DNA of 64,000 nt from Sepiola atlantica (lineage: Eukaryota; Mollusca; Cephalopoda; Sepiida; Sepiolidae): the NCBI GenBank assembly GCA_963556195.1, contig OY744523.1, positions 71,551,788 through 71,615,787 on the forward strand, given 5' to 3'. Shown here in pieces: positions 1 to 9,570 of the stretch. Positions within the stretch are counted from its first letter, which is position 1; each line of letters begins with the position of its first letter. The notes beneath the pieces were generated by a model, which saw nothing but the letters and a program-made list of their open reading frames with translations, ran no database searches and was not told the DNA's origin. The position numbers were made by a program, and so were the translations under genes.

Positions 1-392
1 TTACACTTCACTTTTGATGAAATTAAAAGAAGCTCTCAAAATTAAGAGGCGGGGCAAGATCAGCAAAGGTATCCTCCTCCTGCAGGACTACGCTCCGGTC
101 CGCAACTCGCATGTCGCCAGATCAGAAGCACGGGCGTATGGCTATGAAATTCTCCCCCCCCCCCCATTTACTCCCCTGACCTTGCGCCCTCTGACTCTGA
201 CTTTCATCTCTTCCCAGCCTTGAAGTTGTTTTTGAAAGGTAAGCGTTTTCCAGATGATGCAACCTTAATTTCTAAAGTTACGACGTTGTTGGAGGACCAA
301 GCTGGGATCTTCTACAAAAACGATGTCCAGAGCTGCATCAAACGATGGGAGAAATGCATAACTCTGGTGGTTCCTATGTAGAGAAAGACTAA
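1..392 (+). pseudogene. mariner transposase, C-terminal fragment (decayed)
   Basis: This is the 3' part of a mariner-family transposase, the nuclear DDE enzyme that cuts and pastes its own element. Near positions 62-220 the translation reads like the catalytic-core block (a LLLQDYAPVRNSHVA stretch, then a GYEILPPPPFTP stretch), which corresponds to the family's DNAPxHxS and PHPPYSPDLAPSD motifs. Around 229-381 it continues in another frame with LFLKGKRFPDD, FYKNDV and KRWEKCITL, the normal C-terminal block. The coding frame is broken at least twice: around 175-225, and again near 365, where a shifted frame gives a SYVEKD ending before a stop. The N-terminal half lies outside the window. The Asn and His of the DNAPxH motif have changed to Tyr and Arg, so it is inactive. 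A U2-headed element appears to be inserted just after it. Family call is firm; subfamily is not assigned. Confidence 0.85.
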
Positions 393-412
393 TAACTGTG
401 CCAAGTTTCATT

Positions 413-751
413 CCTTTTGGCTAAGATCAAAGTGTTGTATCTGTTCCGATGGATACTGCACCTCATAGACTGGTATTGTCTTGGCCTTCGGGGCTTGATT
501 TACGCCGGTCTATGGATCTGTCCTGTGCAGTGCTAGGAGGTGCACCCTCCAAGGCTTCGCCTGCCCTCTTTAGGGAGGAGTAAGTTTATTCCTTACTGTC
601 TGAGGCGCCCCTACCGGGGAATGCCGACGGGGCTGCTCAGGCAATTTTTAAACCCCACTTTCCCGACTCGACCTTTGTTCGCATCTTATTTGTGGGAGTA
701 AGATAAAAACTGGCCTTGTGCCTATCTCTTGGAGAGGAGTAAATCAATACT
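413..751 (+). repeat. U2-snRNA-headed dispersed element, copy 1
   Basis: Bases 413-445 match the 5' region of spliceosomal U2 snRNA (the CCTTTTGG-CTAAGATC segment through GTATCTGTTC) with one inserted base and one mismatch. The next ~305 bases are not U2. They recur at 34439-34749 without the U2 head, and more diverged at 55860-56070. The body is GC-richer than its surroundings and has obvious stem potential: catagactgg near 466 with ccggtctatg near 508, and actgcac near 456 with gtgcagt near 525. It follows directly on the 3' end of a mariner remnant. Likely a retroposed, structured non-coding element or a U2 chimera; no protein is apparent. Confidence 0.65.
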
Positions 752-796
752 GCTATGAAAAATGGATCAAAGGCATTCCTTATTTAACGCCCCCCG

Positions 797-797
797 T

Positions 798-866
<69 letters not shown>
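797..866. repeat. (TA)n then (GA)n microsatellite
   Basis: About 42 bases of TA repeat followed by about 28 bases of GA repeat. Confidence 0.95.
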
Positions 867-868
<2 letters not shown>

Positions 869-967
869 TAGAGGGTTCGAATTCAGTTATTGTAAGCCAC
901 GCTGATCAGCCGTAGTAACAACGAAAAATGTCCGTGAATAACTGTTCTATCTATAAAACACACACAC

Positions 968-968
<1 letters not shown>

Positions 969-1014
<46 letters not shown>

Positions 1015-1017
1015 GAC

Positions 1018-1088
<71 letters not shown>
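969..1088. repeat. (TA)n microsatellite, two blocks
   Basis: Two TA blocks (969-1007 and 1019-1087) separated by a short cacagacatt spacer. Confidence 0.95.
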
Positions 1089-1090
<2 letters not shown>

Positions 1091-1125
1091 AAAAGAGAAA
1101 AGAGAAAAACTAAAATTGTTTATAT

Positions 1126-1330
1126 ATTGATCGTCTTTATTTGAAGACTTTTCAAGATGACTGGTGTAATCAAATAATATAGAGCTACAATATGTATTAT
1201 TTATTATAATATTTATTTCTTCAAATCAGTCATCTTGAGAAAGTATTGCAATAAAGACGAAACGTTGATGAATATATAAATTATTTTGTCTTTCCTTTTT
1301 TCTATTTCAATTACGTTCGAATATCATATC
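1126..1330. repeat. Dispersed repeat with inverted arms and a GUCUU/AAGAC hairpin
   Basis: The right arm (1215-1268) and the reverse complement of the left arm (1126-1163) share the series ATC-TTGA-AAAG-TCTT-AAATAAAGACGA. A same-sense copy lies at 49605-49735. In the consensus, a 5 bp hairpin (GUCUU / AAGAC, loop about 6) is followed at once by GAAACGUU, as in a hammerhead stem II plus GAAA. The CUGANGA box is only loosely matched (CUUGAGA), so I call it hammerhead-like and decayed. The tail after 1270, with a pyrimidine run and an ATTACGTTCGAATAT segment, is also shared with 49690-49735. Confidence 0.6.
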
Positions 1331-1336
1331 TATAAT

Positions 1337-1487
<151 letters not shown>

Positions 1488-1899
1488 GGAAATAATAAAT
1501 TGTATAAAACAAGTGCATTTATATAATTACAGTGTAAACGGTTTTAGCGCTATTTAAACAGATTTTGTTCAACTGGCAATGAATAAAAGAGCTCAATATT
1601 TTTGCATTAAAGTATAAAGCTTAAATTATGAGAATTCAAAGATAAGAAGTATCATTTCAATTAGGTTTCAGAAGACTTTTTTTGTGTGGCCATTTTTGAC
1701 AAAGGGGAGATTTTCCCGAAATGTCAAATGATTTCTAATCATCATCCGGACATTACACACAGCTAGTACCATACTTGCTGTTTATGTAATATTAAAAAGA
1801 AAAAATAGATAGGTGTAAGTCCTCTCCTTCGATTGTTTATTTTTGTTCTTTCCAGCTTCTCATCAATGCGGTTCTATTCATTGCCTTCAGCCTTCTTAA
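1488..1899. other. No recognisable feature
   Basis: AT-rich unique-looking sequence. I see no open frame of note, no repeat shared with the rest of the window and no RNA motif. Confidence 0.5.
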
Positions 1900-1926
1900 T
1901 ACATTTATTATAAATATTTGTTTTCA

Positions 1927-1972
1927 TCTACATATATACGTATAATATTTGTGGGAATCGTCTGTGTATAGA
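1927..1972 (-). other. Decayed hammerhead motif, family A downstream unit
   Basis: It has the same order of parts as 2238-2283. Stem I is partly kept (UCUA and ACA against UGUAGA), but the box reads CAGACGA instead of CUGACGA and the GAAA is lost. Probably inactive. Its value is that it marks the second boundary of the 311-base unit. Confidence 0.6.
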
Positions 1973-2237
1973 TGCTTATTCATACCGGTCGCCAGACTCG
2001 AACCCCGGAACACGAGTCATGTTTCAAACTCAAATTCCGACGTCTTAGTCGACTCCACGCGACAACTATAAACAACCAGGTTAATCAATATTAAACCGGT
2101 TAAAGATAGCCGTCGTCAGAGTGTTCGACTATTAAAGAATATGCATTCAAAGCCACGATGACAGCTGTGCTAATACTACCCACTACACAGCACAACCTAC
2201 ATTATGGGCGACAAATATTTATAAATATTTGTTTTTA

Positions 2238-2283
2238 TCTACATACGTATACGTTTCATCCTTGCGGGAATCGTCAGTGTAGA
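2238..2283 (-). ncRNA. Hammerhead ribozyme, type I, family A (core intact)
   Basis: In sense orientation: stem I UCUACA (2283-2278), core CUGACGA (2277-2271), stem II UCC/GGA around a CGCAA loop, core GAAA (2257-2254), palindromic stem III CGUAUACG (2253-2246), then UA (2245-2244), with cleavage expected before UGUAGA (2243-2238), which pairs perfectly with stem I. Every conserved core position is present. Stem II is short (3 bp) and stem III has no proper loop, as in minimal hammerheads that work best as dimers. Activity is not shown. Confidence 0.75.
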
Positions 2284-2342
2284 GATGATTATTCATACCG
2301 GTCGGCGGGTAAAACCGCGAAACACGAGTCATGTTTCAAACT

Positions 2343-2345
<3 letters not shown>

Positions 2346-2436
<91 letters not shown>
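2346..2436. repeat. (TA)n(TG)n microsatellite
   Basis: About 68 bases of TA followed by about 23 of TG. It directly precedes an unknown repeat, as it does at 4809-4922. Confidence 0.95.
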
Positions 2437-2437
<1 letters not shown>

Positions 2438-2454
2438 TTATAATATATACATGT

Positions 2455-3535
2455 TATTGACAGGTTCTGTGATAGATACGTTACTCTTTCTAATACCCTT
2501 AGAAATGGTATCCTCTCTTCAGATCAGTGTGTAAAGGTTATGTGAACAAGACTCGTAAGCCTTGGTTGTGTAACTAGTCTGGAAATCATCGAAATAACAC
2601 CAGTCTTTCGCTGCTTATGCGTGCATTGTTACTAGTCGTCGTGGACCTTTCCATGCAACTACCAGTTCAAACGAAATGTGCTTTTAGATTGTGCATTCAT
2701 TGCTTCAATATAGATGCCTCGCGCAGAAACTCTTACAAGTTCCATCCATTGTCTTTCGAGACTGTAATGAGGATGTTTTTAAATTTAATTTTACTATGAT
2801 TAATCGAATATTAATTTTCATTCACGCCAATACATAGTTGAAGTAAAATAAATTGCTTTTGATTATGAAGATAATTTCCAACGCTATTGATAATGTTGAC
2901 CCATCAACCTATTTATTTTTTATTATCGCTTGTGTTTAAATTCATATTTTGAAACATTAGGTATGACGTCACGCCAAAGCCATAATTATTTTGTTACGGT
3001 AATGTTTTAAGTTTAATTCATGCGAAAGTCCAAATAGCTTAGTTGGTCATGGCGTTCGATTTATGTGTTGGCAATTTCTTATTTACTATTCGCCATTTGT
3101 AAAAGTAGTTAAGATCTCTGATATTTCGTAATGAAACACATTCTACGATGTATTTATTACGTTTAAAATAATTCTGACTGACGGGCGGATGGACAAAATC
3201 TATATTTCTATAAAATTGCCGGCAATTACTCCATTTCTGTGACCCTTCAAGTTCTGACAAAGCGTTTAGAACATGTCGTTAGAAATCGTTGTTCTATTGA
3301 ATAAAACATAACATTTTCAGAATCTACTTAGCAGGTTAAGTGGTGTCCTATATTCAATTCATTATTTTTTTTTAAATATCAATGTATTCCTATCAGAGTA
3401 AGCGTCAACTCGCTTGAGTTTCTCCTCGACGATATTAAATATGGTAGCACCAATGTGATAATTGAATAAGCCACATTTTAAAACTTTAGTATCAACTAGT
3501 AGCTCCTGTTGGGTTTGAACCTTAAAATCTGATAT
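2455..3535 (+). repeat. Unknown ~1.05 kb dispersed repeat, copy 1
   Basis: Collinear with 4925-5985 over its whole length, with many substitutions and small indels. Shared landmarks are GGTTCTGT at the start, CCTTGGTTGTG near 2560, TTCTGACAAAGCG near 3255 and GTATCAACTAGTAGCT near 3490. Both copies are preceded by (TA)n(TG)n. No protein frame is conserved between the copies. A TAGCTTAGTTGG string near 3036 fits a polymerase III A box, but no B box lies at a proper distance. Its class is unknown. Confidence 0.75.
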
Positions 3536-3782
3536 ATGTCAAATACCTATTGTTAAAATTTCAAAAAAATCTAATATCTAAATTCCCATGAACAGTTTCT
3601 CGTCCTTGACTCATTCTAATAAAACGAAATCAAACTACACACAGCCCACATTACCCAACATTACACCTAACAGCTGTGTTAAAAAATCATAATGATGTGT
3701 TAATTAGTGCTTGTATGAAACCAATATAAAGAAATATATAAACGTACACACATACCTGACTTTAAATTAATAGAAGTATATG

Positions 3783-3846
<64 letters not shown>

Positions 3847-4589
3847 TGTGTGTATTCAAGCAGCATTTTCTAATTTATGCAAACATTATTAGAAATAACA
3901 GAATTCGTCCGTTTAATTATACCTATTTTATGTTTTTTCAATTTTTCTATGTTTTTTTTGTATTAAAATCAATATAATAATATTCAACCCTACAATTCAA
4001 ACAATATCAACATATACTACTTAAATTAAATGCAACCAAACTTCAGATTAAAAGAAAAAAACATGAAAAATATTATACACAGATACATATCCCCAATTTA
4101 CACTAACAATAAAATTATACTCATTATTTACTATAAGAAATTTAAAACCAAAACTCTAGCAGTAAAAAAAAAATCCCACAACTCAAAACCAACTAGAAAG
4201 AACCAATGTTATTTATAAGTGTATGTGCTCTTTGGGAGAATGTAACTCCCATAGTAATAATAAAGCTAATAGCTGCATTGGTTACACAAGCACTACTCTA
4301 TCCCAAAAACATAACTGCCCTTCCCTTGATTTAAGACAAATTCTAGTTAATAACATTAAAATTATACATTACGAACCAATTTTTAAAAAATAAAAAATAC
4401 TGTAAGCTATCTACATAAAAACACAACAACCTGAAATTAACAACATCGCATATGAAACAAGTGGTAACATTTTAAAATGTTTAACTTAATAAGATTTTGT
4501 TCTGTGATGCTATCTAGCGTTGCTGAATTTAAATCGTCAACTACTTCCTGGAACAATGCGAAAAACGTTCTATGCGCGTATCTTCGCCG
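3536..4589. other. No recognisable feature except a (TA)n tract
   Basis: AT-rich sequence with a pure (TA)n tract at about 3788-3843. The small open frames here are low-complexity and I do not believe them. Confidence 0.5.
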
Positions 4590-4800
4590 TCTTTTTTAAA
4601 TTCTCTTCTTTCTCCAGCATTTTTGTTCATTTGCTTTTGACAGCTGAGGATGATTCGACGAAGAATCAAAAACGTCCGTGAAACCTGTGAAACCTATGGA
4701 ACATTTATATATTTTTTTTATTTTAATACAAAAAAAAACATCAGAAAAATGGAAAAAATAAAAAAGGTATAATTAAACAGACGAATCTGTTATTTTTAAC
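4590..4800 (+). repeat. Dispersed repeat with CUGAGGA hairpin, copy 1
   Basis: Same-sense copy at 21130-21330. At 4644-4650 the sequence is CUGAGGA, followed by a perfect 6 bp hairpin (UGAUUC / GAAUCA, loop GACGAA) and then AAAACG where a hammerhead would have GAAACG. The tail with a run of A near 4730 and a GTATAATTAAACAGACGAAT segment is also shared. Hammerhead-derived is my reading; the G of GAAA is changed in both copies. Confidence 0.6.
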
Positions 4801-4808
4801 AAGGTTTG

Positions 4809-4809
4809 C

Positions 4810-4897
<88 letters not shown>

Positions 4898-4922
4898 ATG
4901 TGTGTGTGCGTATGTGTGTACA
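4809..4922. repeat. (TA)n(TG)n microsatellite
   Basis: About 72 bases of TA then about 42 of TG, bordering the second copy of the 1.05 kb repeat. Confidence 0.95.
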
Positions 4923-4924
4923 TT

Positions 4925-5985
4925 TTATGGATAGGTTCTGTTATAGCACATTACTTATGCTAATACCCTTGTAAATTGTATGAATCTGTATTCACCCTAC
5001 AGATGTGTGTTAAATCGTAGTGTGAACTAGACTATCAAGCCTTGGTTGTGCAACTAGTATGGAAATCATTGAAATAAAACTAGTCTTTCTCTACTTATTC
5101 CTGTATTATTCTCAGACGTTGCGGAGTTGTCTTTGCAACTGCCGGTTCAAACGACGTGTGGTTATAGATCGTGCACCCATTGCTTCACTATAGATTCCTG
5201 GCGCGGACGCCCTTACAAGTTACACCCATTGTCTTTAGACTGAAATGAGGATGTTTTAAATTCTATTTAACTAGAATTAATCGGGACGTAAGTTCCTTTA
5301 ATTCTCTGTATATATTTAATATTAAATCTGTTTTTTTAACGCCAATACATAGTTAAAGAAAAATAAATAGTTTCAGATTATGAAAGCTATATTTATTTTG
5401 TTACGGTAATGGTGTTAGCTCTATTCATGAGAAAATTTAAATTGCTAAGTAAGTAGCACCTAAGACTGAAGAACTCCATTTCCGGTCATCGCATCCGCTT
5501 TATTTGTTGGGAATTTCTTATTTACTATCAATGAAATATTTCCAGTTACTAAAAGTAGTTAACATCTCTAAATTTGGGAATAAAACGAATTCCTTAATCT
5601 ATTTATTACGTTTAAAACAAATTGTGACGGACGGACGGACGGACGGACGGTAAGATAGACAAAATCTATATTTATATAAAATTCCCTCTAATTGCTACAT
5701 TTCTGTGACCCTCTAAGTTCTGACAAAGCGTTTAGCACATTTCGTTAAAATCCGTTGCTCTATTGAATAAAACATAACATTTTGAGAATCTACTTAGCAA
5801 GTCAAGTGATGTTCACATACATTTATTATTTTTAGAAATGTCAATGTATTCACATCAGAGTAAGTGTTCACTCGCTTAAATTTCTCCACGACGATATGAA
5901 ATATGTTAGAACCAATGTGATAATTTAAGAAGACACACTGTAAAACTTTAGTATCAACTAGTAGCTGCTGTTGGGTTTGAAACTT
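4925..5985 (+). repeat. Unknown ~1.05 kb dispersed repeat, copy 2
   Basis: Same element as 2455-3535. This copy has a short (GGAC)n expansion at about 5630-5650 and a few tens of extra bases near 5440-5490. Confidence 0.75.
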
Positions 5986-6168
5986 GTGTCATACCTGCGG
6001 AAAATCAAGTTACCGTAATCGTAGTAGAAGCATTCAAGTTCAAAAATTGCATCCATACCTTGGTAACTGTATGTTTTCCTTGAAACTTGTGTCAAACATG
6101 CAGAAAATCAAGTTGCATCTATATTGCATCCATACCTTGGTAACTGCATGTTCTCTTTGTATGCGCTC
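5979..6168 (+). repeat. Tandem duplication, two ~90 bp units
   Basis: Each unit runs from GAAACTTGTGTCA through GAAAATCAAGTT to GCATCCATACCTTGGTAACTG and a short TGTTTTC/TGTTCTC end. Units start near 5979 and 6081. Confidence 0.85.
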
Positions 6169-6600
6169 CTGCGTGATCCTTCCAGTTTGATGGCTGGCCG
6201 TCCTGAAATCTAAGTTCCGTATTTATACTTTCAAAACGATTATCTCGAGACAAAACTGATTGAAAACAGAGGAGGTTTATTCAACATGATCTTTCGTTTC
6301 GAATTTCAGAGTAGAAGGTGGGGAGACAAGGAGAGAAATAGAAATCGATAATAACTGTCAGTTCAAACGCACTGTCCTCTTTTCTCTCCCACTCTCTCTT
6401 TAAGCCATGTGACGCCATATCCGTTTCTATAAATTTCCGGTCTCTCAATCCTTACCTCAGGTCATCGAGTTAATCTTGGTTGACTTTTCGTTACCTGTGA
6501 TTCTCAATTAACCATTTCACATACTAGTGAGTTTACTCGCCAAATATCTAACACTCCTTCCTGGCGTTTCCTGCGTGGATGAATCAAAATATAATAAAAC
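6169..6600. other. No recognisable feature
   Basis: Mixed-composition sequence. No repeat partner or protein similarity seen. Confidence 0.5.
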
Positions 6601-6607
6601 TCACTCT

Positions 6608-6645
<38 letters not shown>

Positions 6646-6715
6646 ACTTTATCTCTCTCTCTCTCTCTCTTCTCTCACTTTATCTCTCTCTCTCTCTCTC
6701 TCTTCTCTCACTTTA

Positions 6716-6748
<33 letters not shown>

Positions 6749-6800
6749 TCTCTCACTTTATCTCTCTCTCTCTCTCTCTTCTCTCACTTTATCTACCCGG
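6601..6800. repeat. (CT)n minisatellite
   Basis: CT runs interrupted regularly by TTCTCTCACTTTATCT, giving five units of about 30-55 bp. The long Ser/Leu-rich frames across it are low-complexity artefacts. Confidence 0.9.
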
Positions 6801-8370
6801 TGTTATCTTGTACTGGTGTTACTATCATTTTTTCTCATATATATTTTTTTTCTATGTAAACTATACGAAATATTAATTTTATATTTTTAAGATTTAATTG
6901 TGAAAGTGTTTGTAGTTTTTTTATTAAATGTTGTGTTTATCTGTATTTATAAAATTTACGAATGTGAATAGCTTCTAATAATTTCAATATTTTATTACAG
7001 ACATAATATCAGAACTGAATCCATTAATAGAATTAAGTATTTGAATAAAAACATCGTTTCACTGATATTTGTCTCCATATAAAATCACAGACATAGCTAT
7101 TTACTATTCCGCGATGCGTTCAACAGTGGTGTTAATTCTACATTTTGTACGTGGATACATGGATCCTATCTTTATCCTTACATAAACCTGACCTTCAATA
7201 TAACCCATAATAAACCCTAACTTTACCTGACTTATGTCTAGAAGTGATACAAAAAAAGTAGGTCAAGGGTGTGTGCGCACATTAGACGTGACTACCGGGA
7301 CTATTTTCATTACAAAACTGAAGTTTACATTAGTGATGCGGTACTTCTACAAAAGACCCCATTTAATGCCAAAATGTTCACTCATCCAAGTACTGACCAT
7401 GATCAAAGTTGCTTAACTTCGGTGATACGACGGGGAAATTGTTTCAACGTGACATAGTGCGTATCAAAAATACAAGTATTTCCGCGAACGCCCTCTCCAC
7501 CATAACTTCTACACACAGTATCGATTTGGAAAAAAATCTACATTTATTCGGAGCAGACATCTGTATTATCGATCTTTAAAAAAAGTTTGTTTTTTTTTAA
7601 ACAACAACCCACCTTCAATTAGCCTGTCTCTCAATGATACCCCACGCCTGTCGACCCACGCAAACTTAATCTCACCTGCCTGCTTTACATCTCTGTCTAC
7701 CTGTCTATCAAGCTATCTTTTTCCGAGTCTTCTTTTTTTTCATATCTCGTTTTGCTTATTTCTTGTTTGTTTATTTTAGAGAATTGAATTATCTCTCTTT
7801 TAAAGCTTATCGATTTATTTCTATTTTTTTGTTTTCGTTTTATAATTTTTGTTAGTTTGTTAAACACTCGTTAACGTGAAATCACTTCGCCGCCGCTAAA
7901 GTGAATGTGAGCGGTTTTATACGTTTTACGCGCGATGCTGAACATATCTCGCAAGCCGTTTGAAGTAGGCCCATCAATCGCTTAAGGCTTCTTGTATAGC
8001 GGTCGGTAATTGACTAATTCCGAATGATACAAAAAACAGATATACTTATTTTTACATGCGACCTAACATCTCTACGAGAGACTCTGTCGGTCGAGCTGTT
8101 CATCAGTTACGCGTAGGGCTCGCAAAATTCGATGATTCTCAAAACAGAATGTAAGTGTTTCGGTATTTTTTTGATGAGGATCGATAATTGTTAATATTTG
8201 AATTATTCGGACTACTGTTCTTATTTTAAAAATTGTTCTCACTGCGCGCCAGCCTTCCCAACCAGCAACCAGTTACAGCCGCTTGGACGCTCGTACTATT
8301 CTCTCGCGCCCCTAGCTGATAACTCCGGCGTTGGTTGATATAGGGTCGCCGAATTTTTGGCCGTACTCAC
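6801..8370. other. No recognisable feature
   Basis: Unique-looking sequence. A slightly CpG-richer patch lies at about 7870-8110. Near 8190-8220 there is a weak GAATTATTCGGACTACTGTTC match to the tail of the dispersed repeat seen at 43150-43260. Confidence 0.45.
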
Positions 8371-8374
8371 CTTG

Positions 8375-8450
8375 TGACAAACTTATGAAGTCCACCCTTG
8401 GAATATATCCCTTGTGGGGTCGAAACATCCTCGTCGGCCGGACAGTATCC
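8375..8450 (+). repeat. Hammerhead-like repeat fragment
   Basis: CUUAUGA (8382-8388) is one base away from CUGAUGA. It is followed by a hairpin with CCAC (8392-8395) pairing to GUGG (8414-8417) and then GAAAC (8422-8426). A decayed member of yet another hammerhead-bearing family is my reading; no second copy in the window confirms it. Confidence 0.4.
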
Positions 8451-9420
8451 CCCCCCCCACATTGTGCTTGTTTAATCGAGTGATACGGTCAAACGTTGCC
8501 CGGGTGGCTTACTAATGAAGAAAGGACAAGTACATGTAGAAATTAAATAACATTGTCAAATCAAACAGCCAGTTCAGGTATTAAAAAGAAAACACAATAT
8601 TCTTGATTTTCATTTAATATAAAAATATGTGTTCTTCTTCAAAACTGGTATTTACATGAACTGCAGTATTTCGTATATAGAGGGGGTAGTTGTCTTTGGT
8701 TCTAGATAATGGCTTGAAGATCTTTAACTTCGATTTCGCTACTAACAAATTAGTGGGCAATCAATTCGAAATAACTTTTCTTTCACGATTTAAAAACAAG
8801 GGATTTGCGATAAAAAAGGGGTGGCAGGCGCGCAGCACCCCGACTTAATCTCAGTCTCACTCTACTGTCTCTGTCTCTCTCTGTCTCTGTCTCTGTCTCT
8901 GCTTCTTTCTCTCTCTCTCTCGCTCTCTCTCTCTCTCTATCTATCTATCTCTCTACTGTTTCTCTCTATATAGCTTTCTGACTGATTGTTATATTCGAGC
9001 TCTGTCTAGCTTTATATACCTAACAAGATCACTTGGCATCGCTCGGACGAAATCTACTTGCCTTGACCAGCACGCAATCTGATTAGTCGAAGGCTTTTCT
9101 CGCCACACCTCAGGAGCCAAACTTCTCATGACAATCACTCTGTCTAATCTTCCCTGGCCCGATTTTTTCTTTGCACCCAATTTCTCACATCTGACCTCTG
9201 TAACTACTGACAGCGGTAACCTTCGAACTAACTTCTCGACCTCTCCTCGGGTTACACATCTGTGTCTCAGCCAGACTTACGTGTTCCAAGGCCTAATACT
9301 GAAACAATATATTTTACCTAACTCGATTCCCAGAAACGTGTGTAAACAATAGTTTTGATTCTCCCGCTGCAGTTTTCTAAATGCATACTAGCGCTTTAAT
9401 CAACCTGAATCTTTTGTAAA
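8451..9420. other. (CT)n tract, otherwise no recognisable feature
   Basis: A (CT)-rich microsatellite with CTAT units lies at about 8863-8955. The rest carries no similarity I can name. Confidence 0.5.
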
Positions 9421-9570
9421 ATCCAGCCCTTTGTCATACCATAACGTTTCGGTCGATACAATCGCCGACCTTCTTCAAATTCTTCTCGCCTAACTCGGGA
9501 ATCTGTACGGAATTTCGAACGAAACGGAGATAGCTTGTTATCCTCCCGTCAGCCATGACAGGATAGAAAT
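9421..9570 (-). repeat. Dispersed repeat, GGUCG-hairpin family, minus-strand copy
   Basis: In sense: UUGAAGA (9478-9472), then a hairpin with perfect GGUCG / CGACC arms (9470-9466 and 9455-9451), then GAAACGUU. Upstream of it a GATTCCCGAGTT block is shared with 43508-43519. Other copies are at 16680-16720, 43470-43640 and 63860-63980. The hammerhead C3 is a U here. Confidence 0.6.

Larger units (their letters stand above)
1900..2345 (-). mobile_element. Tandem tRNA-headed, hammerhead-bearing element (retrozyme-like), family A
   Basis: Read on the minus strand, this holds two head-to-tail units. Each has a tRNA-like head followed about 30-50 bases later by a hammerhead motif. The better head has its B box at 1995-2004 (GGTTCGAGTC in sense) and an A-box-like block near 2043-2056. 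The second head (2290-2340) is degraded and cut off by a (TA)n tract. Hammerheads lie at 2238-2283 and 1927-1972. The predicted cleavage points (after plus-strand 2243 and 1932) are 311 bases apart, which defines one unit. A single related unit is at 30150-30450. tRNA-derived SINEs are known from octopus; hammerheads that flank a short unit define retrozymes. Combining the two here is my inference. Confidence 0.7.

Noticed and set aside
2158..2460. 100-codon frame with Tyr-Ile repeats
   Set aside because: Runs through the tRNA/hammerhead element and a (TA)n tract; not a protein.
3036..3062. TAGCTTAGTTGG matching a polymerase III A box, with GCGTTCGATTT nearby
   Set aside because: The B-box-like string is only a few bases away, far too close for a tRNA promoter, and the second copy of the repeat does not keep it.
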